From SpSt-583 sp034434015 (GTDB taxonomy: Bacteria > Chloroflexota > Anaerolineae > Anaerolineales > UBA6663): DNA of 64,000 nt. Position numbers and translations under genes: made by a program. This document shows, one piece after another, positions 26,233 through 33,724 of the stretch (positions are counted from its first letter, which is position 1; each line of letters opens with the position of its first letter). The stretch is taken from NCBI GenBank assembly GCA_034434015.1, contig DAOUAB010000059.1, positions 1-64,000 on the forward strand, given 5' to 3'. The notes under the pieces were generated by a model, which was not told the origin of the DNA, ran no database searches, and was given only the letters and a program-made list of their open reading frames with translations.

Positions 26233-26822
26233 AGGATCACCTGTTCGTCAGCCAGGGCCTGGCGGAGCGTGGCCAGGCCGCGATGTTGCAGAGCCTTGAC
26301 GGCCGCCTCGGTCCTCTCCAGGGTGGCAGCGGTCTCCTGCAAGGACAGACCGGAGAGGAAGCGGAGCGTCACCACCTCGCGCTGGGCGTCGTCCAGACGG
26401 GCCAGGGCGTGGTGCAGTTTCTCAATGGACAATTGTCGGACCACGTGGCCCAGCGGATCCGGTTCGGGCGCGCTGGCGGCCTCGGCGACCTCGAGCGGCA
26501 GGGCGGGTCGGGCGCCGGTTCGGCGGTAGTGGTCGACCAGCAGATTGCGCGCGATGCGGTACAGCCAGGCCCGGAAGGGGATGGCCGTGACCTGGTAGTT
26601 GGGCAGGGCGCCGAGCATACGCAGGAAGACCTCGCCGGTCAGGTCTTCGGCCGTCTGCCGTTCGCCCAGGCGCGCCCACAGGTAGCGGAAAATCGCCTCC
26701 TGGTGCTGGTCATAGAGCAGGCCGACGGCGTCCGCATCGCCTTTCTGCGCGCGCGCCACCACGTCCAGGTTGGGGACCTCAAACCGGTAGTGATGGCGGG
26801 AGGTCATAGTTGAGGTGTCCAT
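26229..26822 (-). CDS. ECF-type RNA polymerase sigma factor
   Basis: The 197-residue protein has sigma region 2 (GLLYDQHQEAIFRYLWARLG, AEDLTGEVFLRML, RAWLYRIARNLLVDHYRR) and region 4 (LDDAQREVVTLRFLSGLSLQ, VKALQHRGLATLRQ). It would direct polymerase to a specific regulon, probably under control of the overlapping downstream membrane protein. An alternative start is the ATG at 26807; neither start has a good ribosome site. Confidence 0.93.
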   Translation of the reverse strand: MDTSTMTSRHHYRFEVPNLDVVARAQKGDADAVGLLYDQHQEAIFRYLWARLGERQTAEDLTGEVFLRMLGALPNYQVTAIPFRAWLYRIARNLLVDHYRRTGARPALPLEVAEAASAPEPDPLGHVVRQLSIEKLHHALARLDDAQREVVTLRFLSGLSLQETAATLERTEAAVKALQHRGLATLRQALADEQVIL

Positions 26823-26836
26823 CTAACCGGTATAAC

Positions 26837-26868
26837 GTAACCGGCGGGGAAAGGATTCGGGCGGTTAC
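26837..26868. promoter_or_regulatory. Inverted GTAACCG repeat upstream of the sigma factor gene
   Basis: Perfect 7-base arms GTAACCG (26837-26843) and CGGTTAC (26862-26868) lie 15 bases before the sigma factor start, with further CTAACCGG and GTTATACCGG copies closer in. On the minus strand this gives TGTAACC about 20 bases ahead of CGGTTACG, which could be the -35/-10 pair of an autoregulated ECF promoter. The assignment is tentative. Confidence 0.3.
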
Positions 26869-26895
26869 AGGTTGACAGTTTGTGGCGTGTTCTTC

Positions 26896-27022
26896 CACGA
26901 AGGGACACGAAGGGACACGAAGGGGCACGAAGGAATACGAAGGGACACGAAGGAACACGAAGGGGCACGAAGGAACACGAAGGAACACGAAGGGACACGA
27001 AGGAACACGAAGGAACACGAAG
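26896..27022. repeat. 10-bp minisatellite, about 12.7 copies
   Basis: Twelve full tandem units and a partial thirteenth have consensus CACGAAGGRA with single-base variants. They lie between the sigma factor start and the M42 gene, outside any supported gene. The unit length matches one helical turn of DNA. The array is open in several frames and gives artefactual repetitive peptides. Confidence 0.95.
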
Positions 27023-27102
27023 AGTGAGCCGAGAACGAAAACTCCCGGTTGCCCCGGGAGCTATATGGCTGAAGCGGTTTTCAGGCGCAGACGGCGGCGG
27101 CC

Positions 27103-28104
27103 CTATATCTCAATCGGTTTCTTAAGCGTCTCCAGCAGAAGGCTCACCACGCCCTCCACATCCGTCAGGTCCACCATCTCCGACGGCGTGTGCAGGTAGC
27201 GGGTGGGGATGGAGACGCAGCCGGCCGGCATGCCGCCGCGCGCGATCTGCATAGCGGCGGCGTCGGTGGTGCCGGCCTCCAGAATCTCGAGCTGGTACGC
27301 CAGGCCGGCCTCGCGCGCGCGCTGGACCAGCAAGTCTTTGACGCGCGGGTCGGCCAGCATGCCGGAATCGCGCACCTTGATGGCCGGGCCGCCGCCCAGG
27401 CCCACCGCCATCTTCAGGCCGTTGGGCGTGTCGCCGGTGCGGGTGACGTCCACCGCCAGGCCGAGGTCGGCCTCTACGCCGAAGGCCGCCGTGCCGGCGC
27501 CGCGCAGGCCGACCTCCTCCTGCACGCTGAAGACGAAGGCCACCTCGTGCGGCGTGCTCTTGAGTGCGCGCATGACCTCGATCAGGATCGCGACGCCGAT
27601 CCGGTCGTCCAGGCTCTTGGCCACCAGGCGGTGCTCGCCGACCTCCTCCATGGGCCGGAAAAAGCCGGCCACGTCGCCGACCTTCACCGGGCAATCGGCC
27701 TTGCTGGCTGCGCCGAAATCGATGAACAACTCGGACAGCGTCGGGGGCCGGGACGGGTCCTCGCGCCGGGCGTCCATGCCGATGACGCCGGTGACGCCGC
27801 TGGCGAAACGCACGCGGCCGCCGAGGCAGGTCAGCGGGCTGACGCCGCCCAGGTTGGTGAAGCGCGCGAACCCCCCGTCGTCGATGTGCGAGACGATCAC
27901 GCCGATCTCATCCAGGTGGGCGGAGAGCATCACCTTGCGCCCGGATTTGGATTTCTTCTTGATCACGGCGATCAGGTTGCCCAGCGGATCGACCGAGATG
28001 TAATCGGGCAGGTTGCGGATCTCCGCGCGCACCAGCTCGCGCACCTGGCCCTCATGGCCGGACGGGCCGTAGGCTTCGGCGAGTTTCTTGATGAGAGGCT
28101 TCAT
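27103..28104 (-). CDS. M42 family metallopeptidase
   Basis: The 333-residue cytoplasmic enzyme has the M42 di-metal ligands in order: His/Asp in LSAHLDEIG, the bridging Asp in KSLDDRIG, the catalytic Glu pair in VQEEVGLRGA, Asp in LAVDVTRTG and a final His in RYLHTPSE. M42 enzymes are TET-type aminopeptidases forming large self-compartmentalised assemblies. It is the last of three M42 paralogues in the same minus-strand cluster, after pdxH. Confidence 0.95.
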   Translation of the reverse strand: MKPLIKKLAEAYGPSGHEGQVRELVRAEIRNLPDYISVDPLGNLIAVIKKKSKSGRKVMLSAHLDEIGVIVSHIDDGGFARFTNLGGVSPLTCLGGRVRFASGVTGVIGMDARREDPSRPPTLSELFIDFGAASKADCPVKVGDVAGFFRPMEEVGEHRLVAKSLDDRIGVAILIEVMRALKSTPHEVAFVFSVQEEVGLRGAGTAAFGVEADLGLAVDVTRTGDTPNGLKMAVGLGGGPAIKVRDSGMLADPRVKDLLVQRAREAGLAYQLEILEAGTTDAAAMQIARGGMPAGCVSIPTRYLHTPSEMVDLTDVEGVVSLLLETLKKPIEI

Positions 28105-28185
28105 GTCGCTTCGCTCCAGTGCTCAAGGCACAAATTCCAAGGCCCAAGGCTCCCTGGCGTATTGCGCCCTGCGCCTTTGGCGTTC

Positions 28186-28794
28186 TCACGGCGCCAGCCG
28201 CGTGATGGTCCAGCTCTCGCCGGCGCGCCGGTACAGCAGCCGGTCGTGCAGGCGCTGCGGGCGCTCCTGCCAGAACTCCACCTCGTCCGGCACCAGCCGG
28301 TAGCCGCCCCAGTAGGCGGGGCGGGGCACCGCTTGGCCCGCGTACTTGGCCTGGAGCTGCAGGAAGCGCGCCTCCAGCTCGGCGCGGTCGGCGAGCGGCC
28401 GGCTCTGCGGCGAGGCCCAGGCGCTCAACTGAGCGTCCAGCGGGCGGGAATGGAAATAGGCGTCGGATTCGGCGGCGCTGACGCGCTCCACGCGTCCGGC
28501 CGCGCGCACCTGGCGCGCGAGCGCGGGCCACAGGAAGACCAGCGCCGCGCGCGGGTTCTCGTCCAGCTCGCGCGCCTTGCGGCTTTCGTAGTTGGTGAAG
28601 AACACAAAGCCGCGCGCGTCGAACTCTTTCATCAACACCACGCGGGCCGACGGCGCGCCGTCCCGGGCCGCGGTCGCCAGCGTCATGGCGTTGGGTTCGT
28701 CCAGGCCGGCGGCCACGGCGTCCGTGAACCAGCGCGCGAACTGCGTGATGGGGTCGGCGCTGACGACGGTTTCGGACAGTTCTGGCTGAGACAT
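28186..28794 (-). CDS. pdxH: Pyridoxamine 5'-phosphate oxidase
   Basis: The 202-residue FMN enzyme converts pyridoxamine- or pyridoxine-5'-phosphate to pyridoxal phosphate. Conserved elements are MTLATAARDGAPSARVVLMK, GFVFFTNYESRKARELDENP, RQVRAAGRVERVSAAESDAY, SRPLDAQLSAWASPQS and the C-terminal DRLLYRRAGESWTITRLAP. Its position between M42 peptidase genes suggests co-transcription rather than a pathway link. Confidence 0.96.
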   Translation of the reverse strand: MSQPELSETVVSADPITQFARWFTDAVAAGLDEPNAMTLATAARDGAPSARVVLMKEFDARGFVFFTNYESRKARELDENPRAALVFLWPALARQVRAAGRVERVSAAESDAYFHSRPLDAQLSAWASPQSRPLADRAELEARFLQLQAKYAGQAVPRPAYWGGYRLVPDEVEFWQERPQRLHDRLLYRRAGESWTITRLAP

Positions 28795-28835
28795 GCGTCA
28801 ACGAGCCGGCGCCCCGAGGCCGCGGCGCCGCGGCG

Positions 28836-30005
28836 TCAGCCCTTCCACACCCTGGCGCTCCAGCCCTCCAGCGCGCGTTGCAGCAGCGCCGCCGTCGCCC
28901 GCCAGTCGCTGAGCCGGGCGACGGCCGCCGGGCCGTGCAGATAGCGGCCGGGGACGGAGACGGAGACGCTGGGCACGCCGGCGCGCGCGCGGTGGATGGC
29001 GCCGGCGTCGGTGCCGCCGCCGCCCGGCTGGCGGAACTGGTAAGGCAGGCCGGCGGCCTCGGCCGTGCGCTGCAAATGCTGGATCAGGCGCTGATCGGAG
29101 AGGGTCGCCCGGTCGGCCAGATAGATGGCCGGCCCCAGGCCCAGCCGGGTGTTGTACTCCACGTTCTCGCGCTCGGCGAAGGAAGGCGGCAGGTCGTAAG
29201 CGGGCGTGCAATCCAGCGCGAAGGCGGCGGCCGGGTCAATGGCGTACGCCGCGACCCGGGCGCCGCGCAGACCGACCTCCTCCTGGACCGTGAACGCGGC
29301 GTGCAGCTCGCACGGGTACGGGCCGCCGCGCAGCAATTCCACCAGCGTCGCGCAGCCCAGCCGGTCGTCGAGGGCCTTGCCGACCAGGGAGCCGGCGAAA
29401 CCGCCGCCCGCGCCGACGACGGTCAGCTCGGACGCGAAGGTGCCGCGTTCGCCGACCTTGACCAGCTTCTTGGCGGCCTCAGCCGTCTCGGCGCCCACGT
29501 CGATGCGCAGCGCATTCGCCTTGACCACGCTGTTCCGCCGCTCGTGGTTGAGCAGATGGACCGGCGCCGCGCCGATCACGCCCGGCACCCGGTTGGGGCC
29601 GACGACCACGGGCTTGCCGATCAGGAGGCGGTCGTCCACCCCGCCGACCACCTCGAAGCGTAGCGTGCCGTCGGACTCGTGCCCGCTGACCATGAAGCCG
29701 ATCTCGTCCATGTGCGCGGCCACCATCACCCGGTCGTGACGGCCGCCGTTGCGGGCGGCGGCTTTCTTTACGGCCAGGACGTTCCCCAGGGCGTCCACCT
29801 TCACCGCCTCGACGTGCGGGCGGATGGCCTCCAGGATCAGCCTGCGCACGGCGCCCTCGTCGCCTGAGACGGCCACGGCGTCGGCGAGTTTTTTGAGGAA
29901 CTCGACCTCCGGCGCGGCGGCTGCGGCGGCGCCGCCCGGGGCCGCTTTGGGCTGGGCCGGCGGGCGGGCTTTGGCGGGAGCCGGTTGGGCGGGTTTCTTG
30001 GCCAT
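28836..30005 (-). CDS. M42 family metallopeptidase with Ala/Pro/Lys-rich N-terminal extension
   Basis: The 389-residue product starts at ATG 30005 with a low-complexity tail of about 35 residues (MAKKPAQPAPAKARP...), absent from its neighbours. The peptidase domain carries VAAHMDEIGFM, GKALDDRLGCA, VQEEVGLRGARV, FALDCTPAY and GRYLHGPAA, supplying the metal ligands and catalytic Glu. It starts one base after the stop of the preceding M42 gene, so the two are tightly coupled. Confidence 0.94.
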   Translation of the reverse strand: MAKKPAQPAPAKARPPAQPKAAPGGAAAAAAPEVEFLKKLADAVAVSGDEGAVRRLILEAIRPHVEAVKVDALGNVLAVKKAAARNGGRHDRVMVAAHMDEIGFMVSGHESDGTLRFEVVGGVDDRLLIGKPVVVGPNRVPGVIGAAPVHLLNHERRNSVVKANALRIDVGAETAEAAKKLVKVGERGTFASELTVVGAGGGFAGSLVGKALDDRLGCATLVELLRGGPYPCELHAAFTVQEEVGLRGARVAAYAIDPAAAFALDCTPAYDLPPSFAERENVEYNTRLGLGPAIYLADRATLSDQRLIQHLQRTAEAAGLPYQFRQPGGGGTDAGAIHRARAGVPSVSVSVPGRYLHGPAAVARLSDWRATAALLQRALEGWSARVWKG

Positions 30006-30006
30006 A

Positions 30007-31065
30007 TCAGTCCAGGACCAGGGTGCTGACGTAATCCGGCGCCAGGCCGCTGATGAACTCCGCCAGCAGGCGCCCGGCGCGCTGGACATCCTTGACGGCG
30101 ACGATCTCGACCGGGGTGTGCATGTTGCGCAACGGCAGGCTGACGACCATCGTCGGCACGCCCTCGCGCGCCACCTGCACGCCGAACGCGTCGGTTCCGG
30201 AGTGCAGGGCCATGGCCTCCACACTGTGCGGCATCTCCAGGCGTTCGGCCGCGGCCTTCAAGCCGGCGTGCAATTTCGGGTGGATGTTGGGGCCGAGGCC
30301 CAGCGTCGGACCGCCGCCCAGGCTGTACGTGCGGTCGGCGAACTCCTTGGTCGCGGCGCCCGCGCCGTAGGTCGCGTCGATGGCGATGGCGAGCTGCGGC
30401 TCCAGGGCGAAGGCGGCGGCGATCGCGCCGCGCAGGCCGACCTCCTCCTGCACGGTCGCCACCGCGATCACGTCCCAGGCGTGCGGCCGGGTCTGCAGAT
30501 CGTCCAGGCAGGCGGTGACGGCGGCCACCGAGGCGCGGTTGTCCAGCCGGTTGGCGACCAGCAGGCCGCCCGGCAGCTCGCGCGGCGGCTGGGCCACCGA
30601 GATGACGTCGCCGACGCGCACCTGCGCGGCCACCTGATCCGCCGGCAGGCCCAGGTCAACCAGCAGTTCCTCCACCGGCACCACGCCCTCGCGGCTCGCG
30701 CGCGGCAGCAGGAAGGCCGGCGGCTGCGCCACCACGCCCGGCAGGTCGGCGCGGCCGTGGACGGTGACCGGCTGGCCGGGCATCACGCGCGCGTCGATGC
30801 CGCCGATGGCCGCGACGCGCAGGAACTCGCCCTCGATCTGCGTCACCATCAGGCCGATGGCGTCCATGTGGGCGGCGAGCATGAGCCGGGGCCGAGGCGC
30901 GGGCCCGGTCCCGCGTCGGACGGCCCATAACGAGCCGAGCCGGTCGACGTGGAGCTCGTGGGTCAGCGGCGCCCAGGCGGCGCGAATCAGGTCGCGGACG
31001 CGGCCTTCATAGCCGGAGACGCCCGGCGCCGCGCACAGGTCTTTAAGATGGGCCAGGAGGTCCAT
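30007..31065 (-). CDS. M42 family metallopeptidase
   Basis: The 352-residue enzyme has the full ligand set: LAAHMDAIGLM, ANRLDNRASVA, VQEEVGLRGAIA, IAIDATYGAG and RNMHTPVEIV. The bridging-Asp motif is LDNR instead of LDDR. It is the first of three M42 genes and follows the Thr/Pro-rich membrane protein gene's stop by about six bases in the reverse order of transcription. Distinct paralogues may form mixed assemblies or divide substrate classes. Confidence 0.94.
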   Translation of the reverse strand: MDLLAHLKDLCAAPGVSGYEGRVRDLIRAAWAPLTHELHVDRLGSLWAVRRGTGPAPRPRLMLAAHMDAIGLMVTQIEGEFLRVAAIGGIDARVMPGQPVTVHGRADLPGVVAQPPAFLLPRASREGVVPVEELLVDLGLPADQVAAQVRVGDVISVAQPPRELPGGLLVANRLDNRASVAAVTACLDDLQTRPHAWDVIAVATVQEEVGLRGAIAAAFALEPQLAIAIDATYGAGAATKEFADRTYSLGGGPTLGLGPNIHPKLHAGLKAAAERLEMPHSVEAMALHSGTDAFGVQVAREGVPTMVVSLPLRNMHTPVEIVAVKDVQRAGRLLAEFISGLAPDYVSTLVLD

Positions 31066-31071
31066 AAGGGC

Positions 31072-31632
31072 TTAAGGCGAGCCAGTTGGGGTGAGAGTTG
31101 GCGTGGGCGTGTCCGCCGGCGCGGTGTTGGTCGGCGTGGGCGTGTCCGCCGGCGCGGTGTTGGTCGGCGTCGGCGTCTCAGTCGGCGGGAGCGTGGCGGT
31201 CGGCGTCGCGGTCAACAGGGTCGCCGTGATGGACGGCGACGGCGATGGCGTGATGGTGCCGGTCGGGGTCGGCGTCCAGGTATACGTGGGCGTGGGCGTG
31301 TTGGTCGCGGTGTTGGTGGGCGTGCGGCTGGGCGGGACAAACTGCGTCGGCGTCGCCTGGAGCGTGGGGGTGGGCGCGCCGGGCGTGCTCACCGTCGCTG
31401 GGAGGGTCGGCGTCGCCGATGGCGGGAGCGTGATGGTGGCGACCGGGGTCAGGAGCGGGTTGCCGGTGACGGTGGCGAGCAGCGTGGCGGTGGGTCCGGG
31501 ACCGCCGGGCGCACGGTCCGGCGCCAGGGCCAGGGCCAGGATTCCCAGGCAGTAGAACGGGAGGGTGAACAGAATGATGCCGATGAGGATTCGGTACGTC
31601 CGCTGACGGACGCTGTCTGCGCCTGGCTCCAT
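31072..31632 (-). CDS. Membrane-anchored Thr/Pro-rich protein
   Basis: The 186-residue product starts at ATG 31632 (MEPGADSVRQRTYRIL), preceded by AAAGG. One membrane helix (ILIGIILFTLPFYCLGILAL) is followed by about 140 residues made almost wholly of Thr, Pro, Ala and Ser, ending in repeats of PTPTNTAPAD. The extracellular mucin-like part is probably a glycosylated stalk or spacer; no globular domain follows. Confidence 0.7.
   Translation of the reverse strand: MEPGADSVRQRTYRILIGIILFTLPFYCLGILALALAPDRAPGGPGPTATLLATVTGNPLLTPVATITLPPSATPTLPATVSTPGAPTPTLQATPTQFVPPSRTPTNTATNTPTPTYTWTPTPTGTITPSPSPSITATLLTATPTATLPPTETPTPTNTAPADTPTPTNTAPADTPTPTLTPTGSP
31101..31166. repeat. Exact 33-bp tandem duplication inside the Thr/Pro-rich gene
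   Basis: The two 33-base units 31101-31133 and 31134-31166 are identical. They encode two copies of an 11-residue Thr/Pro/Ala/Asn/Asp unit, indicating recent slippage or recombination. Confidence 0.9.
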
Positions 31633-31815
31633 CTTGGCCTTTATCTGGCAGTCTGAGGGGACACCGCGCCGATGATAGCAGAGAGGATTGAAAATCACAA
31701 ACGCGGTCGGGATCGGGGTACAGCCACCGTGGGGGGTCAGTTTCCGGCGCCCCGATCCTTCCGCCATCTCGACGAAGCCGAGCCGCTCAGGGTGCAGGCC
31801 GAAAGGCGTATTGTT

Positions 31816-33393
31816 TTATGTGAACGAATATGGGGTGAGGATGCGGACCTCGGTGATGCGGTCCACCGGCAGGCTGTTGCGCATGGCGGCGCGGCGCACG
31901 GCCCCCGGCGAGGACGCATCACAGATGCAATAAGCGCGGCACCGGTCGGCGGAGACGTACGTGTGCAACCAGATCACACCGTCGAGCGCGTCGTCGCCGA
32001 GGAGGGGCGACGCCGTGGACGCGCTGGCGCCGTGGGTCGGCGAGCTCAACGGTTCTGCCAGGGTCTGCTCGACATGCTCAATCTTGAGCGCCAGCGCCAG
32101 GGCGCGTTCCAGGAATTCCAGGCCGCGCGCGTGATCGAGATACAGCCAGCACAGCCCGGCGATTTCGTACAGGCGCGGCAATTCGCCGTCTTCTTCAAAG
32201 TGCCGGGCCAGGGCCAGGCCCTTCTCGGCCATCGCCACGCCGCCGGCGTTGTCGTTGCGGCCGAGTCTCAGCCAGGCCTCCATGTTGTAGGCGAAGATCA
32301 GCTCGCGATTGGGCGTGAGCGGCTCCAGCACCGCCAGCGCGGCCTGGTTGGCGCGCTCGGCTTCGTCCTTCTGGCTGGTGACTTGCAGCAGCATCGAGAG
32401 CGCGCTCAGGGCGCGGAGGCGCGTCAGATCGGCGCGGGCGGCGGGCGAGCGCCGCAGGGCGACGAGCGTCAGGCGGTGCAGCGCCAGGCGCTGGGTGGGC
32501 GGCATGGTCTCGAGGATCGTCTGCCGCGCCAGTTCGTGCCGGAACGACAGCGCCTCGCCGTGCGCGGCCAGCATGCCCAGGCTCAAACACTCCTCGGCGG
32601 CGTAGGCCTCGGCGCTGGTGACCGCGGCCAGCAGCGCCGGCTCGATGCGCGGGCCGATGACGGCGGCGGCCCGCAGCACCGCCTGCCCCGAGAGCGAGAG
32701 ACGCGCGGCGCGCGCCAGCACTGCCTCCCGCACCGTGGGCGGAAGGCCGCCGCCGGCGGCGATGGCTTCGGTGACAAAGAAGGGGTTGCCGCCCGTCTGC
32801 TGATGCAGGCTCTCCGCCTCCAGGCGGCGCTCCCCGAGCAGGGTGCGCACGGCGCCGACGGAGAGCGGCGTAAGGGGCAGGCGGACGACGACGTTCGAGG
32901 CGGCCAGATCGACGAGCAGCGCGCGCAGGGGATGGCGAACGCCGAGCTCATCGTCTCGATAGGTGAGCACGACGAGCGCCGGCGCGCCGGCAACGCGGCG
33001 GCTGAGGTACTTCAGCAGGTCGAGCGTGGCTTCGTCGGCCCAGTGCACATCCTCGACGATGACCAGGCTGGGGCGCTGGCGCAACTCGGCCAGGAAGACG
33101 GCAAAAAGCGCAGCCGGTGGCCCGCCGGCGCTGAGGCGCGCCGGCCACTCGCCCTTGAGCTGGGCCGCCATGTCGTGCAGCGGGCCGAGCGGGCGAGGGG
33201 TGAAGAGGGCGTCGCACGCGCCCCACAGCACCCGGACCTGATGGCGCTGGTCATGCGTGAACTGCTCGACGAGGGCCGTCTTGCCGATGCCGGCCTCCCC
33301 GCTGACGAGCACGACACGGCCGCGGCCCGCCAGGGCCCCGTGCAGCGCGGCTTCGAGTTCGGCGAGGGGCGGTTCGCGTTCCAGAAGAGGCAT
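31816..33393 (-). CDS. Chimeric protein: LuxR/MalT-type STAND ATPase fused to a DUF4242 domain
   Basis: The 525-residue protein starts at ATG 33393 (MPLLEREPPLAELEAAL). Residues 1-260 form an AAA/STAND ATPase with Walker A GEAGIGKTAL and Walker B LVIVEDVHWAD; a helical/TPR-like part continues to about 460. LAL-type regulators then carry a long TPR and a LuxR DNA-binding domain, but neither is here. Instead the last 58 residues (WLHTYVSADRCRAYCICDAS, NSLPVDRITEVRILTPYSF) match the DUF4242 pattern. The output domain is therefore missing, and this is probably a rearranged gene. An in-frame start 75 bases upstream overlaps a TACAAT -10 box and was rejected. Confidence 0.8.
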   Translation of the reverse strand: MPLLEREPPLAELEAALHGALAGRGRVVLVSGEAGIGKTALVEQFTHDQRHQVRVLWGACDALFTPRPLGPLHDMAAQLKGEWPARLSAGGPPAALFAVFLAELRQRPSLVIVEDVHWADEATLDLLKYLSRRVAGAPALVVLTYRDDELGVRHPLRALLVDLAASNVVVRLPLTPLSVGAVRTLLGERRLEAESLHQQTGGNPFFVTEAIAAGGGLPPTVREAVLARAARLSLSGQAVLRAAAVIGPRIEPALLAAVTSAEAYAAEECLSLGMLAAHGEALSFRHELARQTILETMPPTQRLALHRLTLVALRRSPAARADLTRLRALSALSMLLQVTSQKDEAERANQAALAVLEPLTPNRELIFAYNMEAWLRLGRNDNAGGVAMAEKGLALARHFEEDGELPRLYEIAGLCWLYLDHARGLEFLERALALALKIEHVEQTLAEPLSSPTHGASASTASPLLGDDALDGVIWLHTYVSADRCRAYCICDASSPGAVRRAAMRNSLPVDRITEVRILTPYSFT

Positions 33394-33450
33394 CAGGCGC
33401 AGCTGAAGAAAGCCGGTCGCGGTTGCCGGACCGGGCCATTGTATCAAAGT

Positions 33451-33479
33451 ACAAAACGAGCCGGTCATTGACCGGCTCG
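33451..33479 (-). terminator. Intrinsic terminator behind the DUF35 remnant
   Basis: Perfect 10-base arms CGAGCCGGTC (33457-33466) and GACCGGCTCG (33470-33479) enclose a 3-base loop and are followed on the minus strand by TTTTGT. It would have ended the now truncated DUF35 transcript, and it separates the ABC-2 permease from the ATPase chimera. Confidence 0.85.
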
Positions 33480-33501
33480 CCTGTTTGCCTGGGTCGCGTG
33501 C

Positions 33502-33543
33502 TCAGTGGGTGGTCAAAAAAGACCTGAATTTGTAGCTGTACAC
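33502..33543 (-). pseudogene. 3'-terminal remnant of a second DUF35 OB-fold gene
   Basis: Read on the minus strand this gives VYSYKFRSFLTTH then stop. The intact DUF35 gene at 38654-39055 ends VYGYKFRPVLTTN then stop. At the DNA level 37 of 42 bases agree, and both copies are followed by an intrinsic terminator. Sequence further upstream shows no similarity, so only the last 14 codons survive. Confidence 0.8.
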
Positions 33544-33558
33544 ATGATTTCGAACCTG

Positions 33559-33622
33559 TCTCTAAACCTCAGCAGAGGCGTCGCCGACGGCACTGCCGTC
33601 GGCTATCGGGCGGGTTTAGAGA
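33559..33622. repeat. 64-bp nested palindromic element
   Basis: Perfect outer arms TCTCTAAACC (33559-33568) and GGTTTAGAGA (33613-33622) enclose a second perfect palindrome, GCCGACGGCA/TGCCGTCGGC (33583-33592, 33594-33603). The nested symmetric structure in non-coding DNA suggests a small mobile or REP-type element, or the scar of one. Confidence 0.65.
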
Positions 33623-33724
33623 TAAGCTCTTAACGAATTTCGCCAGGCGCGGGGGGCGCGGTGACGAGCGCAAGTGGTCCGAGCCTGAATGCCGCGACTG
33701 TCCTCAGTCGGGCCCTTCGCGCGT

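Larger units (their letters stand above)
33394..33724. other. Gene-free 331-bp stretch with gene debris
   Basis: No intact gene is present. It holds, from left to right, a TACAAT -10 box for the ATPase chimera (33438-33443, minus strand), a terminator (33451-33479), the 14-codon 3' end of a DUF35 gene (33502-33543) and a 64-bp palindromic element (33559-33622). About 100 bases of unremarkable sequence follow before the ABC-2 permease stop. Confidence 0.8.

Noticed and set aside
26896..27022. CRISPR array
   Set aside because: Ten-base tandem units without spacers; a minisatellite.
33394..33468. N-terminal extension of the STAND ATPase chimera
   Set aside because: The upstream ATG overlaps a TACAAT promoter box and adds residues not typical of LAL proteins, which start close to MPLLERE.
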